Assembly (NCBI GenBank): GCA_041639705.1 | Contig: JBEQBT010000147.1 | Span: 1 to 8,237, forward strand | Reading direction: 5' to 3' | From: JARDZI01 sp041639705 | Lineage (GTDB): Bacteria > Bacillota > Clostridia > Clostridiales > Caloramatoraceae | Length of the DNA stretch: 8,237 bases | Notes under the pieces: model-generated | Told to the model about the DNA's origin: nothing | Databases searched by the model: none | Seen by the model: the letters and a program-made list of their open reading frames with translations, nothing else | Shown: positions 1 through 6,716 of the stretch, one piece after another | Position numbering within the stretch: position 1 is the stretch's first letter | Layout: each line of letters opens with the position of its first letter | Translations under genes and position numbers: made by a program

Positions 1-1267
1 TATTGCATGTATCATCTTTTTTGATGTCATCAGGTAAGTATTTGCATATGCTTTCCAATTTAAAGTTTTCATTTTTATCAAGAAAATATTGAATTATTTC
101 TTCATTTTCTTCCTGAGAGATAGTGCAGGTGCTATAAACAAGGGTTCCCCCTTTTTTAACATAATTTGAAGCATTACTGATTATATCCATTTGTATTTTT
201 TGAAGTTCAATTATATCCTTTTGTGTTACAGTCCATCTAATCTCTGGTTTCTTTCTTATAAGACCTAGACCAGAACATGGAGCGTCAAGCAGCACTTTAT
301 CTGCGTAGTCCTTATATTCCTCATCAAAAACTGTAGAATCCTTTAATCTAGTCTTTATTATATCTATTCCAAGTCTTTTAGTGTTCTTATTAATAAGTGC
401 AAGCTTATGCTCATGTATGTCAAAAGATAGTATTTCTCCTTTATTTTCCATAAGCTGTGCCATGCCAGTAGATTTTCCCCCAGGAGCACTGCATAAATCC
501 AGTATTTTATCACCTGCTTTTGGGTCTAGTACCCTGACAGCAAGCATTGAACTTTCATCTTGAATCGTAAATAGTCCTTCACTAAATTCTTCTGATTTTT
601 CTATGGAGTTAAATCCTTTTAGTAATAATGCTTCACTTAATCTGCCCTCTATGCATTCAATCCCTTTAGAGCTTAACATTTTAACCAATTCTTCTTTTTT
701 GCACTTAAGAGTATTGACCCTGATTGTAAGCCCTGGAGGTGTGTTGTTTACATTCATAAGAGCTTTTACAAAAGCTTCTCCATAAATTTTAATAAATTTA
801 TCCACGAACCACTCAGGGTGTGAGTATTCAATTGAAAGCTTTTCAATTTTGTTCTTAATGTCTATCTTGTTAAATTCATCCTTATTTCTTAATATATTTC
901 TAAGTACCCCATTAACAAAGGAAGATGCTTTTTTATCATTAATTTTAACCAATTCAACTGCTTGATTTACAGCTGCAAAGTCAGGTACTTTATCCATAAA
1001 AAATATCTGGTAGACTCCAGCTCTTATACAGCACAATACCCAAGGTGAAAGCTTGCTTAGCTTCAATTTTGAGAATTTTTGTATCATATAATCTATTCTC
1101 AGTTTCCACCTGATTGTACCATAAAGTATTTCTGTTGCAAAAGCCCTATCAATGGGGTCTGGGTTGTATTGTTTAAAGTATTGATTAAGCTTGATATTTG
1201 AAAATGATTTTTTCTCTTCAATATCGAATAATGTTTTGACTGCTATCAGTCTAGCTATATCATCCAT
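1..1267 (-). CDS. rsmB: 16S rRNA (cytosine-C5)-methyltransferase RsmB (Sun/Fmu), 3' end beyond the window
   Basis: SAM-dependent enzyme that methylates C5 of cytosine 967 (E. coli numbering) in 16S rRNA. The frame stays open from the ATG at 1267 to the window edge, giving 422 codons; the family is usually about 440-450 residues, so only the last 20 or so are missing. Residues 1 to about 140 look like the NusB-type RNA-binding domain (start MDDIARLIAVKTLFDI). The Rossmann methyltransferase domain follows: the SAM motif DLCSAPGGK at 257-265, the motif IV cysteine in DAPCSG (Cys331) and the motif VI cysteine in YSTCT (Cys381). In this family the motif VI cysteine is the nucleophile and the motif IV cysteine helps release the product; both are present. 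AGGAGG sits 6 bp before the ATG and fixes the start; an out-of-frame ATG at 1263 is not used. It lies 105 bp downstream of fmt, so co-transcription is possible but not shown. Confidence 0.95.
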   Translation of the reverse strand, partial: MDDIARLIAVKTLFDIEEKKSFSNIKLNQYFKQYNPDPIDRAFATEILYGTIRWKLRIDYMIQKFSKLKLSKLSPWVLCCIRAGVYQIFFMDKVPDFAAVNQAVELVKINDKKASSFVNGVLRNILRNKDEFNKIDIKNKIEKLSIEYSHPEWFVDKFIKIYGEAFVKALMNVNNTPPGLTIRVNTLKCKKEELVKMLSSKGIECIEGRLSEALLLKGFNSIEKSEEFSEGLFTIQDESSMLAVRVLDPKAGDKILDLCSAPGGKSTGMAQLMENKGEILSFDIHEHKLALINKNTKRLGIDIIKTRLKDSTVFDEEYKDYADKVLLDAPCSGLGLIRKKPEIRWTVTQKDIIELQKIQMDIISNASNYVKKGGTLVYSTCTISQEENEEIIQYFLDKNENFKLESICKYLPDDIKKDDTCN

Positions 1268-1273
1268 AAAATC

Positions 1274-1301
1274 CCTCCTGACATCAGGAATACTTTGTAT
1301 T
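1274..1301 (-). repeat. Two adjacent small inverted repeats running into the rsmB ribosome binding site
   Basis: On the minus strand AATAC-AAA-GTATT (1301-1289) is followed without a gap by CCTGA-TG-TCAGG (1288-1277). The right arm of the second repeat overlaps the AGGAGG Shine-Dalgarno (1279-1274) of rsmB. Both arms are perfect, but the stems are only 4-5 bp and the second loop is very tight, so folding would be weak. A role in rsmB translation is speculation; chance occurrence in A+T-rich spacer DNA is quite possible. Confidence 0.35.
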
Positions 1302-1372
1302 GTAGATTATGTCTTGTTTTGCAATAATTTAAACTAATAAATATATCCTAACACTAATAGATTTCTAATTTT

Positions 1373-2302
1373 TTAGTCCAAAATTATTCCTTTCTCAATG
1401 CCATGACCATTTAAGTAAGCTATTGTATCCATTCTTTTACTACCAAATTCCTGAAGCTCCTTTATTAATATACTACCCTTACTACATGCAACCTCAATTC
1501 CTTCTTTTGATAAGTTAATTATTTTTCCTGGTTTTAAATAAATGTTTTGGCTTTTATTTTCTGCTTTCCATATTTTTATCATATTTCCCTTGTAAAAAGT
1601 GTGGGCTCCAGGCCATGGAGTAATACCACGAATTAGATTATAAATCTCAATGCTGTCCTTATCCCAATTAATATGACCTAATTCTTTTTTTAACATGGGA
1701 GCATAGCTTGATTTTTCATTCTGCTGCTTTATCCTTATTATATTGCCCTTCTCAATACCTTTGAGGGTTTCAATAAGTAAATCTGCGCCAATATTCATCA
1801 GTTTATCATGGATCTCCTCATAGGTATTATTATCATTTATATCTATCTCACTTTTTAAAAGCATATCACCTGTGTCTAGTCCCTCATTCATAAGCATTGT
1901 TGTAACACCTGTTTTATTATATCCGCGAATTATTGCCCAATTTATTGGTGCTGCTCCTCTTAACTCAGGAAGCAGTGATGCGTGAACATTAATACATCCT
2001 AAGCTTGGTATATCAAGTACTGACCTTGGAAGTATCTGTCCAAAAGCTACTACTACAATAACATCAGGATTAATATCCTTTATAATATCTATTGCATTAA
2101 TATCACCTTTAAGTTTTATAGGCTGATAGACAGGTATATTAGCTTCCAGTGCCGCTTCCTTTACAGGACTGTACTGCATCTTTTGTCCTCTTCCCTTTGG
2201 TCTGTCAGGTTGAGTAAATACTGCAGCAACTTCATGATTTTCCAAAAGTTTTTTAAGGGTTGGTACTGCAAATTCCGGTGTACCCATAAATACAATTTTC
2301 AT
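1373..2302 (-). CDS. fmt: Methionyl-tRNA formyltransferase
   Basis: Transfers a formyl group from 10-formyltetrahydrofolate to Met-tRNA(fMet), making the initiator tRNA for bacterial translation. The start reads MKIVFMGTPEFAVPTL, the canonical family N-terminus. The formyltransferase domain covers about residues 1-200, with the TQPDRPKGRG segment at 30-39, the signature around VHASLLPELRG (106-116), and catalytic residues Asn105, His107 and Asp143 at the expected spacing. The C-terminal tRNA-binding domain begins near residue 205 (INWDKDS..., IRGITPWPGA). The length of 309 residues is normal. A GTG at 2311 would add three residues, but the ATG at 2302 has AGGTGA 5 bp upstream and gives the usual start, so I chose it. 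Only 9 bp separate it from the def stop codon, and the ribosome binding site overlaps that stop, which suggests translational coupling. Def undoes the formylation on finished chains, so the pair forms a functional unit. Confidence 0.97.
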   Translation of the reverse strand: MKIVFMGTPEFAVPTLKKLLENHEVAAVFTQPDRPKGRGQKMQYSPVKEAALEANIPVYQPIKLKGDINAIDIIKDINPDVIVVVAFGQILPRSVLDIPSLGCINVHASLLPELRGAAPINWAIIRGYNKTGVTTMLMNEGLDTGDMLLKSEIDINDNNTYEEIHDKLMNIGADLLIETLKGIEKGNIIRIKQQNEKSSYAPMLKKELGHINWDKDSIEIYNLIRGITPWPGAHTFYKGNMIKIWKAENKSQNIYLKPGKIINLSKEGIEVACSKGSILIKELQEFGSKRMDTIAYLNGHGIEKGIILD

Positions 2303-2307
2303 AATAC

Positions 2308-2313
2308 TCACCT
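2308..2313 (-). promoter_or_regulatory. fmt ribosome binding site overlapping the def stop codon
   Basis: Minus-strand AGGTGA lies 5 bp before the fmt ATG at 2302. Its first two bases are the last two bases of the def TAG stop (2314-2312). This supports the ATG over the GTG at 2311, which lies inside the Shine-Dalgarno itself. A ribosome ending def would therefore be sitting on the fmt initiation region. Confidence 0.75.
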
Positions 2314-2764
2314 ACTCTAATTCTTTTTCCATTTTATCAATAAAAAGTATTCCATCCAAATGGTCTATTTCATGACAAAATGCTCTTGCCATCAAATCTT
2401 CACCAGTAAAAATAATTTCTTCTCCATTTTCATTTAATGCTTTTACTGTTACTTTTTGGGGTCTTACTACTGTTCCACTTCTCCCTGGAACACTTAGACA
2501 ACCTTCCTCATCACTTTGGTTTCCTTCTGCAGTAGTTATTACAGGGTTAATAAGTTTAATAATTTTTCCCTCTCCCCTATCAATTACAACTGCTCTCTTT
2601 AAAACCCCAACCTGTGGTGCCGCTAATCCAACCCCATCCTCATGGTGCATTGTTTCAACCATATCTTCTAATAAAATTCTAATTTTTTCATCGACACACT
2701 CAATATTCCTACTTTTTTTCCTTAGTATTTCGTCTCCTAGTTTTCTTACTTCTCTTAATGCCAT
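2312..2764 (-). CDS. def: Peptide deformylase
   Basis: Metal-dependent hydrolase that removes the formyl group from the N-terminal methionine of nascent proteins as they leave the ribosome. All three family motifs are intact: motif 1 GVGLAAPQVG (residues 44-53), motif 2 EGCLS (87-91) with metal ligand Cys89, and motif 3 HEIDHLDG (131-138) with ligands His131 and His135 and catalytic Glu132. In this family the natural metal is usually Fe2+. At 150 residues it matches short clostridial deformylases that lack the longer C-terminal tail of the E. coli protein. AAGGAG directly after the priA stop codon, 8 bp before the ATG, sets the start. It follows priA by 14 bp and is followed at once by fmt, the gene for the reverse step of the formylmethionine cycle. 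Confidence 0.97.
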   Translation of the reverse strand: MALREVRKLGDEILRKKSRNIECVDEKIRILLEDMVETMHHEDGVGLAAPQVGVLKRAVVIDRGEGKIIKLINPVITTAEGNQSDEEGCLSVPGRSGTVVRPQKVTVKALNENGEEIIFTGEDLMARAFCHEIDHLDGILFIDKMEKELE

Positions 2765-2778
2765 TGTAATCGCTCCTT

Positions 2779-5199
2779 TTAAACAATAGTATATGGATTC
2801 ATATCTATACTGTAGTTTACTTTATTTCCATTTAGCATACTATGTATTATATCATCCATTTTTTTATAGTAGGGATAAGCATTACCCTTTAAAATTATAT
2901 GCCATCTGTAGCAGCTTTTAATTTTAGATATACTACATGGGGCAGGGCCAAGCATTTCTACCATTTTTTTATCAATTATATTTTGTATTTCCATTCCTAT
3001 TTTCATACAAGTATTTATAAGTTGTTCCTCATTCTCTGATGTTAATGTTATATATAGTATATCGCTAAATGGAGGATTTTTTAATATTTTTCTTAACTCT
3101 ATTTCCTTTTTATAAAAATTAATATAATCATGCTTGCTTGCTAAAATAATGCTATAGTGATCAGGATTATAGGTTTGAACCACAACCCTACCTTCAATTT
3201 CTCCCCTTCCTGCTCTTCCAGAAACCTGTGTCAATAATTGAAATGTTCTTTCAGCAGCCTTAAAATCAGGAAGGTTTAATGTTGTATCTGCTGCTACTAC
3301 TCCAACTAAAGTAACATTTTTAAAATCCATTCCCTTTGATATCATCTGAGTCCCTATTAAAATATCTGCATTTTGTTCTTTAAAATCATTATATATTCTT
3401 TCATGTGCTCCTTTTTTCCTAGTTGTGTCCAAATCCATTCTTAGTACTCTTGCAGTTGGAAATTTGTTTTTTATCTCCATCTCAATTTTTTCAGTACCAG
3501 CTCCAAAGTATTTTATATATTTACTTCCACATTTGGGGCAGACTTCAGGTATATCATATTCTGATCCACAATAATGGCACATTAGTTTATTATTGTGCAC
3601 ATGATATGTAAGTGATACATCACAATTACTGCACTTTGAAACATATCCACAAGACCTACAGGAAATAAAGGTTGAATGCCCTCTTCTATTTAAAAATAGT
3701 ATAGTTTGTTCTTTTTTCTCCAGGTTGTTTCTTATAGAATTTATTAATTCCATGCTAAATACAGATTTGTTGCCATTTTTTAATTCATTGCACATATTAA
3801 CTATTTTGACTTCAGGAAGCTTCCAATTATTTACCCTTTCAGATATTTCAACTAAACCGTACTCATCTGTAAGAGCTTTATAATAGCTGTCAATTGAAGG
3901 TGTGGCAGAACCTAATATTAATAATCCATTATTATTTTTTACTCTAAACTCTGCTACTTCTCTTGTAAGATATTTTGGCGTTACTTCAGATTTGTATGAA
4001 TATTCATGCTCCTCATCAATAACTATAAGCTTTAAATTATTTACAGGAGCAAAAACCGCAGATCTCGCACCAACAACAACCTTTGCGGTTCCATTTTTAA
4101 TTCTTCTCCATTCATCATACCTTTCCCCATCTGAAAGTCTACTGTGAAGTATAGCTATAACATCTCCAAATCTACCTTTAAACCTTTCAAGGGTTTGAGG
4201 AGTTAAAGCGATTTCAGGAACCATCACAATTGCTCCATATCCTTTGTTAATGATTTTTTCAACAAGGTTTAAATAAATCTCTGTTTTTCCACAGCCTGTT
4301 ACACCATGAATTAGGGTTACAGGTTTTCCATTTTTAAAATTATCCATTATACTTCTTATTGCATTTTTTTGATCTGCCGTTAATTCTACTTTTCCAAATA
4401 CATAGTTTTTGTCCGTTGGGTTTCTATATAATTCAATCCTTTCTTTTATTAGTAAACCCTTAAGTTCTAGTCCTTTTATTACACTGCTGCTGCATTCATA
4501 CCTTTTGCACAATTCTCCCAGGCTTAAACTCTCACCGCTGTCAATTATTCTACTTAATATCTCTATCTGTTTTCTATATTTTTTATTTCCTTCTTTTATA
4601 AAATTATGGACTTTTTCATAGTCACTAACCCTATAAATTTCTGCTGTTTTTTTATTTACAGCTTGTTCCATCTGCCTTTTTATATCTACAATGCCATCCT
4701 TTTCTCCATTGTAAAGCATAGCTCTGGTTACTCCAGACGCACTATCCCTTTTGAATTTTTTATATTCAGTGCTGCCATTTAGATATTTTACTAAGTTTGC
4801 ATATTTGATTATTAAAGCATTATCTATATTATCCTTTAATTTTAGGTATATGTTTTCTTTAACATTTACACCTGAAGGCATTATCATGCTAAATGCTTCT
4901 CCAAGTGTACAAATGTATCGGGACCTCAAGAAAAATGCTAGTTTTTGCATCTCTTCATTAAAATAAATTGTGTTATCAATTAAGTCTACAATACTTTTAA
5001 GTCTTCCAATTCCAAATTCCGATTCTTTTTTTATATTTAAAATATATCCTTCGATATATTTATTTCCTCCCCCAAATGGTACGACAACTCTCATTCCAAC
5101 CCTGATCAAATTATCCATATGCTCAGGTATTAAATAATCAAAGGATTTATCTACTTCTTTTGATGTATTGTCAACTATTATTGAAGCTATTCTTTCCAT
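2779..5199 (-). CDS. priA: Primosomal protein N', replication-restart DNA helicase PriA
   Basis: 3'-to-5' superfamily 2 helicase that recognises stalled or repaired forks and reloads the replicative helicase. The 806 residues fit the family. Residues 1 to about 110 form the 3'-DNA-binding domain (SFDYLIPEHM, PFGGG) and a winged-helix region follows up to about 260. The helicase core has a Q-motif-like TADQ (274-277), Walker A GVTGCGKT (299-306), Walker B DEEH (395-398), motif III GSATPS (430-435) and motif VI QVSGRAGRG (658-666). Eight zinc-binding cysteines lie at 514, 517, 523, 526, 541, 544, 554 and 557, as in typical PriA. The usual Walker A serine (GSGKT) is cysteine here; the essential Lys305 and Thr306 remain. 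GGAGG 6 bp upstream supports the ATG. It begins 82 bp after coaBC, behind a likely terminator, so it may have its own promoter. Confidence 0.97.
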   Translation of the reverse strand: MERIASIIVDNTSKEVDKSFDYLIPEHMDNLIRVGMRVVVPFGGGNKYIEGYILNIKKESEFGIGRLKSIVDLIDNTIYFNEEMQKLAFFLRSRYICTLGEAFSMIMPSGVNVKENIYLKLKDNIDNALIIKYANLVKYLNGSTEYKKFKRDSASGVTRAMLYNGEKDGIVDIKRQMEQAVNKKTAEIYRVSDYEKVHNFIKEGNKKYRKQIEILSRIIDSGESLSLGELCKRYECSSSVIKGLELKGLLIKERIELYRNPTDKNYVFGKVELTADQKNAIRSIMDNFKNGKPVTLIHGVTGCGKTEIYLNLVEKIINKGYGAIVMVPEIALTPQTLERFKGRFGDVIAILHSRLSDGERYDEWRRIKNGTAKVVVGARSAVFAPVNNLKLIVIDEEHEYSYKSEVTPKYLTREVAEFRVKNNNGLLILGSATPSIDSYYKALTDEYGLVEISERVNNWKLPEVKIVNMCNELKNGNKSVFSMELINSIRNNLEKKEQTILFLNRRGHSTFISCRSCGYVSKCSNCDVSLTYHVHNNKLMCHYCGSEYDIPEVCPKCGSKYIKYFGAGTEKIEMEIKNKFPTARVLRMDLDTTRKKGAHERIYNDFKEQNADILIGTQMISKGMDFKNVTLVGVVAADTTLNLPDFKAAERTFQLLTQVSGRAGRGEIEGRVVVQTYNPDHYSIILASKHDYINFYKKEIELRKILKNPPFSDILYITLTSENEEQLINTCMKIGMEIQNIIDKKMVEMLGPAPCSISKIKSCYRWHIILKGNAYPYYKKMDDIIHSMLNGNKVNYSIDMNPYTIV

Positions 5200-5223
5200 A
5201 CAAATCCTCCAAATAGTGAGTTA

Positions 5224-5261
5224 ATTATAAATACGCCTAATACAAATTAAATTTCATTATA
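5224..5261 (-). promoter_or_regulatory. Possible promoter region for priA-def-fmt
   Basis: The 82-bp gap before priA is very A+T-rich and holds two exact TATAAT hexamers on the minus strand (5261-5256 and 5229-5224), both between the coaBC terminator and the priA Shine-Dalgarno. Neither has a good -35 box at 16-18 bp; the best for the proximal one is TTTAAT (3 of 6 matches) at 16 bp. A new promoter would make sense after a terminator, but TATAAT is common by chance in such DNA. Confidence 0.35.
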
Positions 5262-5269
5262 AATTTAAG

Positions 5270-5290
5270 AAAAAAAGCGCCTTAGCGCTT
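5270..5290 (-). terminator. Rho-independent terminator or attenuator at the end of coaBC
   Basis: On the minus strand AAGCGC (5290-5285), loop TAAG (5284-5281) and GCGCTT (5280-5275) form a perfect 6-bp stem, and the run of seven T (5276-5270) follows at once. The left arm is the last two sense codons of coaBC (Lys-Arg) and the loop holds its TAA stop. The stem is short, with four G-C pairs, so termination may be partial. It divides the cluster into an upstream yicC-to-coaBC part and a downstream priA part. Confidence 0.7.
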
Positions 5291-6472
5291 AATTTTTAAT
5301 GCATAATCTAAAATAATATAGGCTGCCTCTATCTTGGACATATTAGGTAATTGAGCAGTCTCTCCATTTCTTAAAAATATCTTTATTGTATTAGTATCTA
5401 AATCAAAACCACTTTTCTCCATTGATACATCATTGGCTACAATCATATCAAGGTTCTTACTTAGCAGCTTATTATTTGCATATTCATCCAAGTTATTTGT
5501 TTCTGCAGCGAAGCCAATAAGTAGTTGAGATTTTTTTAATTTGCCCAATTCATTTAAAATATCCTTATTTTTAATAAGCTTTATATTCAAATTATCCTCA
5601 GTTTTTTTTATTTTACTTATTTCTATTGTTTCTGGTCTAAAATCAGCTACAGCTGCGGACTTTATAACAATATCGGTGCTATCATAATATTTCATAACTT
5701 CATTAAACATTTCATCCCCACTATGAATTTTAACAAAATTTACTCCAACTGGAGCAACAAGGTTGGAAGGACCAGAAATAAGGGTTACCTCTGCACCTCT
5801 GTTTCTTGCTGCTCTAGCAATAGCATAACCCATTTTTCCTGAAGAACGGTTAGAAATATATCTTACAGGATCAATATCTTCCCTAGTGGGTCCGGCAGTT
5901 ACAAGAACTTTTTTATTTATTAAATCCTTATTGTCATATAGAAGCATATCTATAAAATCTATTATTTCAGCAGTATCGGCTAGTTTGCCCTTTCCAGTAA
6001 CTCCGCAGGCAAGTCTACCTACACCTGGTTCTACGAAACTATATCCATAGGATTTCAAAATATCTATATTCCTTTGTAGAATTGGATTGTCATACATATT
6101 CGTATTCATGGCAGGCGCAATTAATACTGGTGCTTTAGTTGCCATAACAGTTGTCGACAACATATCATCAGCTATTCCATTAGCTAATTTTCCAATAATA
6201 TTTGCGGTTGCAGGCGCAATAACAAACAAATCGGCTTTTTCTGCAAGAGATATATGTTCTATATCAAAGCTTTTAGGTTCTCCAAACATATCCGAGACAA
6301 CATAGTTTTGACTTAAAGATTGAAAGCTTAATGGTGTTACAAATTTAGTTGCTGATTCTGTCATAATAACATGTACATTAATGTCCTTCTTCCTTAACCT
6401 GCTAACTATATCTAATGACTTATATGCAGCTATTCCCCCAGTAACTCCAAGTATTACAGTCTTTCTATTCAT
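5282..6472 (-). CDS. coaBC: Bifunctional phosphopantothenoylcysteine decarboxylase / phosphopantothenate-cysteine ligase CoaBC
   Basis: Makes 4'-phosphopantetheine for coenzyme A in two steps: the CoaB half joins cysteine to 4'-phosphopantothenate (CTP-dependent in bacteria) and the FMN-dependent CoaC half decarboxylates the product. With numbering from the chosen ATG, CoaC spans about residues 1-180, with the flavoprotein start GVTGGIAAYK (9-18), active-site His73, PAMN with Asn123, and the reactive Cys156 in RLACG. CoaB begins at about residue 187 (KKVLVTAGPT) and shows ISNRSSGKMG with Asn208, KSAAVADFRP with Lys271, and IGFAAET. The length of 396 residues is normal. An upstream in-frame ATG at 6487, inside rpoZ, would add MEDKL but has no Shine-Dalgarno; the ATG at 6472 has a weak GGAAG 8 bp upstream and gives the usual family start. 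It lies 4 bp after rpoZ, and its stop codon is inside a terminator loop. Confidence 0.96.
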   Translation of the reverse strand: MNRKTVILGVTGGIAAYKSLDIVSRLRKKDINVHVIMTESATKFVTPLSFQSLSQNYVVSDMFGEPKSFDIEHISLAEKADLFVIAPATANIIGKLANGIADDMLSTTVMATKAPVLIAPAMNTNMYDNPILQRNIDILKSYGYSFVEPGVGRLACGVTGKGKLADTAEIIDFIDMLLYDNKDLINKKVLVTAGPTREDIDPVRYISNRSSGKMGYAIARAARNRGAEVTLISGPSNLVAPVGVNFVKIHSGDEMFNEVMKYYDSTDIVIKSAAVADFRPETIEISKIKKTEDNLNIKLIKNKDILNELGKLKKSQLLIGFAAETNNLDEYANNKLLSKNLDMIVANDVSMEKSGFDLDTNTIKIFLRNGETAQLPNMSKIEAAYIILDYALKIKR

Positions 6473-6476
6473 TAAT

Positions 6477-6716
6477 TTATCTTCCATTAATTAGTTCTGT
6501 ATTTCCGGTTTCATAAGAAATTTTTTCTTGATAAATTTCATTTATTGCAATAGTAACAGGTTTTGATGAATCAACATCTACTATAGGTTTTGCACCATCT
6601 ATTAATTGTCGTGCTCTCTTAGCAGTCATAACAACAAGTGTATATCTGTTGTCTACATTTTTTAACATTGCTAAAATTGAAGGGTTGATCATTGAATTAC
6701 TCATTGGATTACTCAT
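6477..6716 (-). CDS. rpoZ: DNA-directed RNA polymerase omega subunit
   Basis: Small RNA polymerase subunit that binds the beta' chain and helps enzyme assembly and stability. The 79-residue product contains the family core: MINPSI at 9-14, VDNRYTLVVMTAKRARQL at about 21-38, and the ITIAINEI-like segment TIAINEIYQEKI at about 55-66. Clostridial omega proteins usually begin near MSNSMINPS; here four more residues, MSNP, precede this through a 12-bp tandem repeat, giving in-frame ATGs at 6716, 6704 and 6692. AGGAGG 9 bp before the first ATG favours 6716; the second would be 21 bp away. The gene overlaps the 3' end of gmk by 8 bp, and its Shine-Dalgarno lies inside gmk coding sequence. Its TAA stop is 4 bp before the chosen coaBC start. 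The gmk-rpoZ-coaBC order is common in Firmicutes. Confidence 0.94.
   Translation of the reverse strand: MSNPMSNSMINPSILAMLKNVDNRYTLVVMTAKRARQLIDGAKPIVDVDSSKPVTIAINEIYQEKISYETGNTELINGR
6481..6485 (-). promoter_or_regulatory. Weak coaBC ribosome binding site inside the rpoZ 3' end
   Basis: Minus-strand GGAAG lies 8 bp before the ATG at 6472. It is poorer than the AGGAGG sites elsewhere in the window, but the alternative ATG at 6487 has no purine-rich site at all. Initiation on coaBC may depend on ribosomes finishing rpoZ 4 bp upstream. Confidence 0.4.
6693..6716 (-). repeat. 12-bp tandem duplication at the start of rpoZ
   Basis: Two 12-bp units differing at one base, ATGAGTAATCCA (6716-6705) and ATGAGTAATTCA (6704-6693), are followed by a third ATG. 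They encode MSNP-MSNS. The first unit also carries the gmk TAA stop. The unit length is a multiple of three, so the rpoZ frame is kept. Confidence 0.85.

Noticed and set aside
381..785. Plus-strand open frames of 60 codons each (381-563 and 603-785)
   Set aside because: They lie fully antisense to the well-supported rsmB coding sequence, have no convincing ribosome binding site and resemble no known protein; they are shadows of the real frame.
1302..1372. Possible promoter for rsmB in the fmt-rsmB spacer (TTGCAA with nearby CATAAT or TACAAT)
   Set aside because: The spacings from TTGCAA are about 7 and 14 bp, too short for a sigma-A promoter, and other hexamer pairs match poorly. I also saw no terminator hairpin with a T-run after fmt.
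3423..4966. Several plus-strand open frames inside priA
   Set aside because: All are antisense to conserved helicase motifs, rich in Ser/Leu/Phe/Ile as expected from the reverse of A+T-rich coding DNA, and none looks like a known protein.
5275..5290. The coaBC hairpin read as a plus-strand terminator
   Set aside because: There is no plus-strand gene to terminate, and the plus-strand tail (TTAATTTTTAAT) is interrupted, unlike the clean T-run on the minus strand.
6087..6305. Plus-strand open frame opposite coaBC with a hydrophobic, membrane-like composition
   Set aside because: It is antisense to the conserved CoaC active-site region, and its hydrophobic look follows from the complementary codons; no start signal.
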